Positions 38,801-50,804 of a stretch of DNA of 64,000 bases are shown here, piece by piece. How positions within the stretch are numbered: position 1 is the stretch's first letter; each line of letters opens with the position of its first letter. Below the pieces are notes generated by a model. That model had not been told where the DNA came from. It saw only the letters and a list, made by a program, of their open reading frames with translations, and searched no databases. The position numbers and the translations under genes were made by a program. This DNA comes from Lota lota (Eukaryota; Chordata; Actinopteri; Gadiformes; Lotidae). Location of the stretch: assembly GCA_026745465.1 (NCBI GenBank), contig JACYXH010000812.1:4516454-4580453 (forward strand), written 5' to 3'.

Positions 38801-41800
38801 GCTACATCACCAAACTAAACTGATGCATCAAACATGAATGCACCTCCTCCAGTGAGGTGTCGGAGATGCCGAAGCTGCTGAGGCCCATGTCTCCCAGGGT
38901 CTCCTCCAGCTCCCGGAAGAGGCTGGCGTAGGCCCGGTGCTTGAAGCCCTTGCTGGGCAGCAGGTAGGTGAGCTCCTGGCCGATGCTCTCGATCAGCTTG
39001 GCCTCCGGGACGTGGTGGTGGATCAGGCTGGTGATGCTGTCTATGTCCCCTGGAGGTAGAAGAGGAGGAGGAGGTGGAGGTGGACGATGACGACGAAGAG
39101 GTGGAGGTAGAAGAGGCAGAGGATGTGGCGGATGAGAAGGTGGAGGAAGAGTTGGAGGAAGATTAGGTGGAGGAAGAGGAGGAGGAGGAGAATGAGAGTG
39201 GGCAGAAGGTAGAAGAGAGGAGAGCAGGAGTAGGATCAGAGAGGGAGTAGTATGAAAAAAAAATACACAGTCAATTTGAAATGAACAGAGCCAAACTGCA
39301 AGTGTATGCATTGAGTCTATAGGTAGAAGTTAGGGTGGCAGGACAGCTTAGCGGTGAGGGTTTTTGACAACCAGCAGAAAGGTCCTGGATCCCCATGTCC
39401 ACAGCCTGTAGGTATCCTTGAGTGAGTTGCCTAACCCCTACCTTCTTATACACATCTGAATTCACTGCAAGTTGCTTTGAATCAAAGTTCCTGCAAAATG
39501 ACTGAATGGGTAGTAAACTGTAAACACACACTCACCATCCAGGGCTCGGTCTATGTGCTGGGAGAGGTTCTGGGACTCGTCCTTATACTTGGTGCAGATA
39601 GAGCAAGCACATGAGCAATCTGACGCACAGTCACAGTCATTCTGACCAGCACAGCAGTCAAGGAGAAAGAACAACAAGGTATACCTTTAGATGAGGCTTA
39701 GTACATTACACAGAGATAGGGAAACTATACAACTTTCTTTGAAGCATTTTAAGTATTGTTGAATTGTCAGAGGAAGGCAGAGAAAACATATAGACATATA
39801 CAGTATAAAGACATAAATATCATGTGAAACATGAAAAACAATGTCCCAGTGCCCCCTTTTGGTGGCGGTTGGGACTGCATATGGGTCACACGTATTAAGC
39901 AGAATATCCGCTTCTCTGCCCGTTGTCTTTTTTTATTTTCGACAGCTACCTTCCTCAATTTAATAAAAAAATTAACAAACTCAAATCAAATAATCCCAGC
40001 CCATCGCACAGCATTTCCCAGCCAACGTTTGGACGAAGATCAAGGGCTCCATAAACTGGGCACCGCCAGCCCAGCGAGCTCACCTCCCTCCGCCGGAGGT
40101 CCCTCATGCGCCGCACCAGCGTGAGGTAGAAGCCCACGCCGAAGCAGTTCTTGAGGAAGAGCGGGGAGCCGCAGCAGTGCAGCTGGCCCTTGGAGAGGAT
40201 GGCCACGCGGTCGCTCAGCAGGTCTGCCTCGTCCATGTGGTGCGTGGACAGGATCACCGTGCGGCCTGCGAACGGGAGGAACCGGGAGGGTGGTTGGCTA
40301 GGCGGGCTGGGGCTCCATAACTTAGCCGCGATGGTCCAGGGAGGGTGTCCATGGGCTAGCCCGTTTTTTTCTTTAATTGTGCATCGTTGCACTAATGTCT
40401 GTAAGCTGTTTATATAGTTTATCTTTCTTTATTATTTTATAGATACTTTTTTTGTTTGTTTTATTATACATCTTCATTTTTAAATTTTTATAAATTTTAC
40501 TTATTTAAATCTCTAATCAAAATATTTATATTAGACATAAATCTCTAATATCTTAACATGCAACCATGGGGCTGCAGTCCAGAGGAAGTTTGCACGTAAC
40601 ACATAACACACTTCACCCACTCCTTTATACTTGGTGTACATTTGTGATGTGATAACCTTGAATCTTAATGTAACGTTAAAGCTGCAATCAGCAATATTTG
40701 CTCACCACACTTTGCTGTTTGAGTGTTTGACTACCACTGGCCATTGCTATAGATCCAACTGTATGAGAACCATGACACCAAAACACAATTTAATCAAAAC
40801 AAGTTGGGCAAGCACATATAGATTATTACAGCTTTAATGCCTTCAAAAACATAAATTAACTGGTTTAGTTATATGGTTAGAAGAGGAATTCAGTTTTTTC
40901 ATTTGGTATTATTTTGTATTCTATTTTAATTGTACTATTTATATTTATATCAACAAGTTAAATTACATCTTATATTATATTACGAATATTAGATTATATA
41001 ACATTATATTATATCTATCCTATCACAATATTACTTTATTTTATGCGTCATGCAATGCAATGCATATGTTCATCGTTAATGGACAATGAACATATGAGAT
41101 AGGTTACTGTACACTCTGAGAAACTGTATGGTTGAAAATCTCTCACCGTTTCGGTACTTCAGCAGCAGGTCCCAGATGGAGCGTCTGGAGTAGGGATCCA
41201 CCCCCGACGTGGGCTCATCCAGGATCACTATTTTAGAGCCCCCAACAAACGCCATGGCAACAGACAGCTTCCTCTGCATACCGCCTGTGCAGGTTTTAAA
41301 GGCAGGAAGTGACAGACCATATATAAATTGTGTGACGTGTAAATTAGGTGCAGAGTACAAGAGAAAAAGTCTACGTTGTATGCATGGGCAAAATAAAACG
41401 AACAAAAACATTGATTATTTTATGCTAATTCAATTGAATAGAATATATAATTGTTAATTTCCTTTAGCTGTTTTGCAGTTGTCAAACATCTGCAATTTAA
41501 AAATTTATTATCAGAGAGAATAATAAGCTATATAAATATATATAATTGCTGGCTGAAAGAATTTTACGAAGACTTTTATAAAAAAAAAGATCAGGGGAAT
41601 AATAACAAGCTACATAAATATACATAATTGCTGGCTGAAAGGATTTTACAAAATGTTTTATTATTTTATTATCAGGGGAATAATAACAAGCTACATAAAT
41701 ATACATAATTGCTGGCTGATAGAATTTTACGACGATTTTTTATTTTTATGATCAATACCTTTCAGAAGTAACGGCATTAAAATCTTAATCCAAGAGAAAT

Positions 41801-44800
41801 TTCTAATTGTACTGTACTGAATACCAGCACTGAAATAGCTACATGGTGGCAATAGACCCAGCGGCCCCTACCCGAGAGGTTCTGGGCCTCGTCGTCTCGC
41901 TTGTGCGGCAGCTCCAGGTCCTTCAGCATGCTCTCAACCTCCCCCTGTGCCTCCTCCTGGGAGCGGCCCTTCAGCAGGGAGTAGAACAAGATGTGCTCCT
42001 CCACGGTGAGGCTGCACAGCAGGGGACAGGGTTCACTGGGTTAGGACGCTATGTTCACCCTCATGCAGGGACTCAGAAAACCAGTGGTGAAAGTACGAGC
42101 AATGATCAGATCATAATATGGAGTTGATGAGATTCAATTATAATAATAAAGATTCAATGCATTTATATGGTGCTTGTCAAGACACCTAAAGTGCTTTACA
42201 TAGTAAGTCTGTGCATGTTTGTGGGGAGGATGTGACACCTCATCCACTGCCAATGTACTATCATAATTTTTTGGGGATGAAAAAAAAAACATCTCACACA
42301 ATCTACAGAATCCCCATGCATTTTACTGATCCATTCATAAAAGGTAATCCCAAAGGAAATAGTTAAGTCACAATTGCCCTGCTCAAGATGGGAGATACTA
42401 CTATAGTCAAAGTCATGTAATCGCTGAAATAGCCATGATTTTCAGACACCATAGCCACATTGAAAGAAGGAAATCCAAATATAAACTAGGTTGGTTGGGG
42501 TGAGATGGCAGCCGAATGCCCAACACTCACTGATTGAAGAGGATGTTGTATTGAGGACACATGCCCATGGAGGTTCGGATCTCGTCCATCTCTGTCCGGA
42601 TGTCCCGACCGTTGATGAAGGCTGTGCCCGAGGTGGGGGCATAGAGGCCGGTCAGGATAGACCTGGAGAGGGGAGGAATCCATGAAGAAGAAATCATATA
42701 TATATATACATATATAAAAAAAGAGATCTGTCAGCGTGAGAGAGGGAAAAAATATATATATGTTTTTTTATCATTGCATGATCTTGTAAAAAAAAAAAAA
42801 AGGCTAACAACAAAAATCAAAATGAATAAAATGAACAAAGTAAGTATCACTAATCTATTGAATGAACGAATCCCATTAAACGTAGATCCAAAATCAAGTG
42901 AAGTGACACTGCTGTTGGCTGCGGTACTCACATGGTGGTGGTCTTGCCGGCGCCGTTGTGTCCCAGGAAGGAGGTGATCTGGCCCTCGTAGAATGCGATG
43001 TTGAGGCCGTTGACGGCGGGACGGGAGCAGCCTTTGTACACCTTGACCAGGTCCTGGATCTGCACCCCCATCACCAGGCCTACCGGCTCTGGCTCAAAGA
43101 ACAGCTGACCTGTAGCGTGTCGGGAGAGAGTGGTTATTTTCTCTTAGTCCACAAATGCTTCAAACTGTATATGGTTCGGAGAAATACAACTACCGCCTCA
43201 GACTGAAAAATTTAATTAACATGTCTTTCTTTTTAAAGTGGACCAGGATAAAACGATTTATAGAGAAAGAATCCCCAGGTGGATTGACACATGGATGGGC
43301 ACAAACAACTTTTTCAGATACATTTATCATAGAAAGGTTACAGTAGATCATCTATGATATCTGCCATTTTTATCTTGGGGCCAGCATCTATTTACTATTT
43401 TACTTCTAAGTCATTAAGCAGACACATTCATCTAAAGTGACGCAGAAAGATTCCAGATAAAGGCCAGGTGGAGTGGGGGGGTAAGGCATCTTAATTAACA
43501 ATTCTTACAGGATGCAGATAGATCCCAGAACCTTGACTATCCTGCATCTCTTACCGGCGTCACCCTGCAGGTTGGGCGACTGCTCCTCCTGGTTGCACTC
43601 CTCCTCCTCCTGTCCTCTGAGCAGTTCCCTCTGCCTCTCCAGCCTCTTCCTCTTGTCCTGGTGCTTGCAGGTCTGCCTGCTGGCCGAGCCATTGCAGTGG
43701 AACGTCTCTGGGTTGCCAACGCTCTCCACGTCCTTCTCCTGCTCCTCCTCCACTACCACCGCTGCCACCTCTGGCTTCTCAGGGACTGGAGGGTATAGTG
43801 GGATGAGACACAGACAAACAATGGTAAAGGGGGAAATTAGCTTGATGGAATATCAGATTTAATGCCCCTTAAATCTGAGGGAGCATTAAGGAAACAGGGC
43901 TTTGACATCACCGTATTCACCTTACTTTACACCTTAAATACCTTGCTGAATTCATTATTAGCCGATTGACTTTCAATGTAGAAGAAAGAACATATTACAC
44001 ATGACATCACTTTTACTTTTTGACAGATTACTTAAAAATTTCCCGACATTTAAGCAAAGTCAAATGAGACCTAACACATGTATTCCAGGGAGAGAGGCTT
44101 ACTGTCATTAGTCACATCTGGGATCCGTGGATTAGATCTGTGCCAGTATGAGGGCTGGAACAGAAAGTAGAATGGTCGACCGATTCCATATTGACCTGCA
44201 CGGCAGAAGTAAGTCAGAATTCATCACTATGTACATACACCCATGCATGCATGTATGACATGCATAACAAAAAAATCCATGTATGGAAGGCATTGAACAA
44301 TCACACATAACCTTGCACAACAATATCAACACATTAAGCGATTACATATTATTTCTTAATTTATTTCAATGTATGATTACGAAGATATGAGACCTGGAAA
44401 GACGTTGTCCAGGTACCAGGCCAGCGCGGCGTAGAGCACGGCGTCCAGCATCATCATGCCCACGGAGGTCATGAAGGAATAGGTGTCCCCCTCCAGTGGG
44501 CTGATCTGGACGTTGTCCCACTGCAGGCCCAGGCCCTGCTCCTCGTAGCGGGACAGGTACTCGGTCCCGAAGCCAAAGGCCACGGGGGACAGGAGACTCT
44601 GGACACAAAGGGGAAAAAGTGTGGGTCACCAGGGCAACAGAAGCATGGGATGCGGACTTATGTGGTGTGAGTGCGTGCACATACATATAGAACACACAGG
44701 AAACAAACACAAGCACACATACACAGACACACACACATAGACGCACACTAACAAACTTACACGGAACACGTGCATGCACACTCACACACACACACAACAC

Positions 44801-47800
44801 ACACATACACACGCACACACAATAACGAGGGGATGGGCTGTGGCGGTGAGTGGGTGTGAGAACCTACGGCGGCCAACTTCATCTGGCGGGTGATGCGGTC
44901 CTGCCAGGCGGAGCAGAGCAGGTGGGGCAGGTAGAGGGTGAAGTAGAGGATGCCGCTGCAGGCGGCCGCCAGGTTGGCCTTGTTGAAGAAGACGCTGAGC
45001 AGGAAGCACTGCATGATGGTGGCCACCGTGAAGGTCAGCAGGAAAAGGAACACCAGCAGTGGGTCGCTGTAGTTCAGCACCTTTCCTCCCTAGGAGGTCC
45101 AGAGCAGAGAGGGGCGACGCATCACATGCGGTCAATAGAACATTAGAAAGTCAAGGCCTAAAGTGAGAAAAGGTCCTTGATTGCCATGATGGCCGTCCAG
45201 AACATTTCGGAAATTCATGTGCTGGTGATATTTAAAGCTTGGGGTGGGTGGGGAGGTGAGGAGAGGAGACAGGGGAGAGGTGAGGAGAGGAGAGGAGAGG
45301 AGACGGGGGAGAGGAGAGGAGAGGAGAGATCATCGATTACACATGATTGTTGTGTATCTGGTGAATATTCACCAGGTTTGGCTGCCTTATGTAAACCGAG
45401 ACAAGGCTAGGTACAACACTCTGATCAGCATGCCAAGGTCAGGGAGGAGAAAATAAGAACCACACCACATGATTCATTCCTTCAGACAGATTCATTCAAA
45501 ATCCGCAGTAAATACCTATTCCACCAGAGGGCACCATTGCACACACAGAAAGAAAACACCGGCACAACTGCAATGTACTTCATATGACCATTTTTCTATC
45601 CAGCCAAAAACCACCATGACCAAATAACTAAATCCCCCAACTCCCTGTACCAACCACCCACCCATCCTCCTCTCCTTCTCACCATGATGATGGCGGTGAG
45701 CAGTGCGGTGCTGGCGGTCATCATGAGGAAGCTGTCGATGAACCAGGTGTACCAGATGACCCCGTTGGCCACGCCCATGGCCTTGAGGGTCTCGCGGAGC
45801 CGGAGCTCCTTCTCCAGCACGATGCTCTTCACCGTCATGGACACAGAGTAGATCCAGGCCAGCACCATGAAGATGGGGAAACAGCGGTTCAGCGTGATCA
45901 TGAAGCTGGAAGGAGACGGAATAGAGGTCAACATGAGCTTGCAACATCAATGTGGCTCGCCAGGGCTGCCAATGTATCCCTAAGGAGGTGAACGTTGAAG
46001 GAGTCAGACCTGGTGTTGCGGACAGCTCGGATTCTCCACCTTGAAGAACGCTCAAGGTTCATATAATTTCAATTTTGACCCGGTTGACCGTTGACCTCTC
46101 AAAGCAAATCCATTCAGATTACAGCTCTGTTTGGTGCAAAAGAATATATGCGTTTTAAGCCCTCGTCCGCTGGCAGGCAATGTTGCAAACACCCAACCCA
46201 GTGTCCGTCATCATGTGTTTAGATAGAAAAAAAAACTTTGTTTTCGTAGGATATTATGTGATGGATTTGTTAATGTGAATACACATGTGGTATGACAGTA
46301 TGATCTTGTTTTACATGGAGGCTACTGGACATACTTTCCACTGTAAACAAACAACAACAATTACTTAATAAATAACTATTTAATGAAACCATAGATGTTC
46401 TTTCAATGTCCTGTAAATGGTTCCATCTTCCCTGATTGTTGATAGAAATGAAATGGATCGACTTCATTTCATAGAAAAAGGAGACCAACCTAGGAGCCGA
46501 GCCCCCGTTTCCTCCTTTCCGATAACCAGGTGCAGACTGACTGCTTGCCAAATACAATATTACAATAGAACCATGTCACGGCCAAACCAAAATCGCTCCT
46601 GAGAAATGCTCCAATGAGCCAATTGAGCAGATTTTCCAAGCAGTATGTCATCATCATAGCCTATTTATCCAAACTTTGGTGGGTTTTCATTAATACCTGA
46701 GCTCTGAATTCATTACATGCGTAACCACACAGCATTCCCAGGAAAATGGGCCCTGTGCCAAACATCAACTCGGGGATTAATAAAGTAACATTTTACCGTA
46801 TCTTAAAAACTTTGGCAGTTTCCATACAGATGTCTGCCAAGTGGCGAGTTTTGTTTTGTGTGAATCACTCAATCGTTTTTCTTATGAAAGGCTTTCTTGG
46901 CTAAGCCTGCTTTGTACAGTGCATTTGTCTACTCTACGTTGATGACAAATGCACTAATTGTAAGTCACTGTGAATTAAATTGTATGCAGTGATGACTTTT
47001 CTCAATGCTTTATGTCCGGTTCAGTGAGTTGATTTATCTGCTGTCAGTAAGGACAATGTGAGTGAATATGTTAGACTTCATGCAACTAATTACCCACAGG
47101 AATCTTCATCCGATCTCTGCCTAACTGCTACAGGATTAAACCGACCGTGGTCAATAGAAGACAAATCAGACATGAATGTTTGGTGGACTGTCAGGCCACC
47201 AACAGTAATGTAATAGACTATGTTGGTATAAGGGTTTTCTTGGAAAAACTCCAGTCTTTACGTAATATATAACAGATTAGTATTAGGGGACATACAATAG
47301 GTGACCATTTAAATAAAAACATAAGCACTAACAATACTGTGCTGCCTCAAGTTGATTCTTATTGTTGTGTAGATAATGTGTATATATTCACAAAGCCATG
47401 CAATGGGATTCTATTCAGCGTCGGGCAAACTCACAGATCGTCCACGTAGCACGGGTAGGGCATCTGCTGGATGTAGACCCCTAGGGGCCAGTCATTGCCC
47501 GTGTGGAGTCTGAGAATGCCGTGCTCTATCATGTCCTGCAGATAAGCGAAGCCCCCCCAGATGTACCTCTGGTCCTCCATAGGGTCTGCCCTGGGACCCG
47601 GGTCCCAGTACCTGGGGAGGGGGAGGGGGAAGGAGGAGGAGAGGAGAGGAGAGGAGAAGAGAGGGTAGGGTATAGAAGGGTAGGGAAGGAAAGGAGAGAA
47701 CAGCGGAGGGAGGAGAAGAGAGCAGAGGAGAGGAGAGGAAAGGAGAGGAAAGGAGAGGGTAGGATAGAGTAGGAGTTGAGATGAGGAGAAGAGATGGGTT

Positions 47801-49545
47801 GAGCAGGAGACGACAGAGGGAGAGGAGTGGGAGAGGAGTGGGAGAGGAGAAGAGTTTAAATAAGTAATGATTTACAGAAGCAGTAAGAGGCTCATTGCGC
47901 TTCAACAACACTTTGTTAGTTGTAAAGAACTGACAGACAACAGAACAAGGAAACCCCTGCTGAGCTGCGCACACATTTAGAAACTGCACGTACGCATCAG
48001 TTCGCTTTTCACCGGCTGAGTGAGTCAGTCGCCCGCTAATCCCCCTGTACAATCTGATTACACAATGATGAAGCGCAGGGAGCTCTCCCACCGGGTGCAC
48101 TCTCAGCTCTGGGGCTGCGCTATAAACAGCTAAAGCACTGTGTCCTGGTTCCCCTGGGGGCTGTTTACACACACTAGTTGTGACTGAAGGATCAAACGCC
48201 CGCTTAAAACACATGTTGGAGGAGCACAGAGAGCCGCGAGGGAGGGACCTCGTGTGGCGCGCCGTTGAGCAAATACTGGGCCGACAGGCGGCTCCCCGCG
48301 AGGACACAAAGGCGCCCGGCGGAAAGTGGATTTTCTGTTCAGGGCTTTGAAGTTTGGGTTTGGTCTGCGGTTCCCTGTAAACAGCCTGGGATAATGTAAT
48401 GAGGCGGAGGGGCTGCTGGGTCTATTAGTTGGGAGTCAGTGGGGGGCTGATTAGAAAAAGTCAGCATTCTTGAGGTTGCTGGTTCTAGTCCCCCTGTGCA
48501 ACAGAACAGCACATAGCGCTGCCACTGTCAGGGTGGCCCCAAGCAGAACGAGAGGGGGAATAAAACACATGCATTCCTAATTATGTATATAATGTAATAC
48601 GTGTGTGAATGTGTGTGCGCTTTTATGTGTGAGTGTGTGTTTGTGTATGAGTGTGTGGATGTATGCGGGCATGCACTTCTGTGTGTGTGAGTGAGTGTTT
48701 GAGTGTGCAAGTGTGTGGGCCCACGTGTGCGTTTGTGCGTGCTGATGCACATATGCTTCTAATGTACTACATTAAGGAGTTTCTAATATATGACATTAGA
48801 AGCGTACAGTACATATTTGCTTTGATATAAAACACATCTAAGAACAGAAGAGTCTCTTTGAATGTATACTCTGTCTGTGCGTCTGTTTGTGTGTCTGTGT
48901 GTTTATTGTTTACATCTTGTTTACATGTATTTCTGTCAGATACCATATTTAACAGCTGGACCTATAGGCTACCTACAAGAGATAGACTAGACAATCCAAC
49001 ACACACACACCTGTCCTTGATCTTGTTGGTGCGCTCCACTGCGTCGATGTCCATGCGGATCTTGTACTTGACGTGCGGCGGCACGCTGGTGGTCCAGGGG
49101 TACATGTCCATGAAGACCACCCCCGCCCAGAACTTGTTCTCCTCCAGCAGGAATAGGGCTTGGTGGATCACCTGGGACTCGTCCGTCAGGGGCTGGAACT
49201 TGTCCAGGTTGATGCACTGAGGAGAGGGAGACACGCGGCTGCGTTGACGCCAATGTAGTGTGATTCATCGCGGGGAAGCGTTGGGGCCCGCCGAAACGCA
49301 TTGGCGAGGTGCTGGGACGCACTGGGACTGTTTCCATGCCAACTAGCCACGTTAGCTCCTTCGTAACGATATTATTATATATGCATGAGTGATAAGCGGG
49401 GAGTATGCAGACACAAACATTACAGCTTGGATGTGGTAAAGTAACGGCTATAGTCTATTATTGATGTACCAACCAACTCTTTTCCAAAATGAAATGTTTG
49501 TTTGACAGTTGACATCTTGAGTTTCCCCCTGTCTAGTGGGTGTGT

Positions 49546-49606
<61 letters not shown>

Positions 49607-49754
49607 CAGACAGGGAGCATTTCTGCATCTTATATGATCATGCATGCAACAATGTGACATGCTCAGTACTTGTTTTGTATAAATAAAGGAACGGTACAAA
49701 CTACATGCCTAAGTGTTGACAGAGTGGTCATTCACTTGTGAGCCACAACAAACA

Positions 49755-49789
<35 letters not shown>

Positions 49790-49804
49790 ATGCAAGCAAG
49801 CAAG

Positions 49805-49835
<31 letters not shown>

Positions 49836-50329
49836 CACATACACATACAAATACTAATATGCAAGCATACACCAAACCCAACCACACACAATTATGTCAA
49901 ATTTCCCGCCTGAACGTGCACATGCAGATCTGTCCCTCGACCTCTCACCAGTCCCCCACCGTATCAGCGCCTTAATCCATGTAATGTGTGTCTAATGTTT
50001 CCATTCATTACACTGTACAATGCACTCATCAGAGAGAGAGACAGAGACACAGAAGGAGAGAGACAGAGAGACACAGAGAGAGACAGAGATAGAGAGAGAC
50101 CGAGAGACAGAGACAGAGAGATAGAGAGCGAGAGAGACAGAGACAGAGACAGAGACAAAGACAAAGACAAAGACAGAGAGAGCGAGAAACAGACAGAGAC
50201 AGAGAGAGAAAGAGATGGGGGGCCCTCTCTCCATTCAACCCCCAAGACAGATCCATGCATTCACCAACACAATGACAGCAGTAGCAACATATGATGAGAA
50301 TCCATGTCGCTTCCTGCATGTGTTTGAGT

Positions 50330-50368
<39 letters not shown>

Positions 50369-50773
50369 ACATAGTGAAGGGACAGCAATGGCAACCCTAT
50401 AGCGTATCACAAGTGCTAACTGACAGCTATGTCTAATGGCCTAAACGACCAGGGTTTGTGCGTCGGTAATGAGGGGACATGAGATAAAGCACAGATTGAG
50501 ACACTGACTAGCCACTGTTAAAATAAAAATGTAATTAATTAAATGACACACCCATCATTAAAATCAATGCCGTGGCTAAAGCGGAACGTATGGATGCGGG
50601 GCAGGCGGGTGTGGGGGTCGGGGGAGAGAGGTGGTTGGGTGGGGAGACAAGATAATGACGGATGGCAAAGGAACGATTTGCCCCCTTTTCTTCCACGGTT
50701 GCGGGAGTCCTTTTCAATTCAGGGCCCGGACAACATTGAGTGTGGAGAGGGGAGGGGAGGGGAGAGGGGATGT

Positions 50774-50804
<31 letters not shown>

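Noticed and set aside
36822..43109. Possibility that the transporter is abca1 or abca7
   Set aside because: Sequence such as NKAMPSAG, the ECD1 block around [16 protein letters not shown], and the exon lengths fit ABCA4.
47492..48307. 271-codon minus frame spanning exon 13 and upstream intron
   Set aside because: Out of the abca4 frame; open because of the GA/CT-rich tract.
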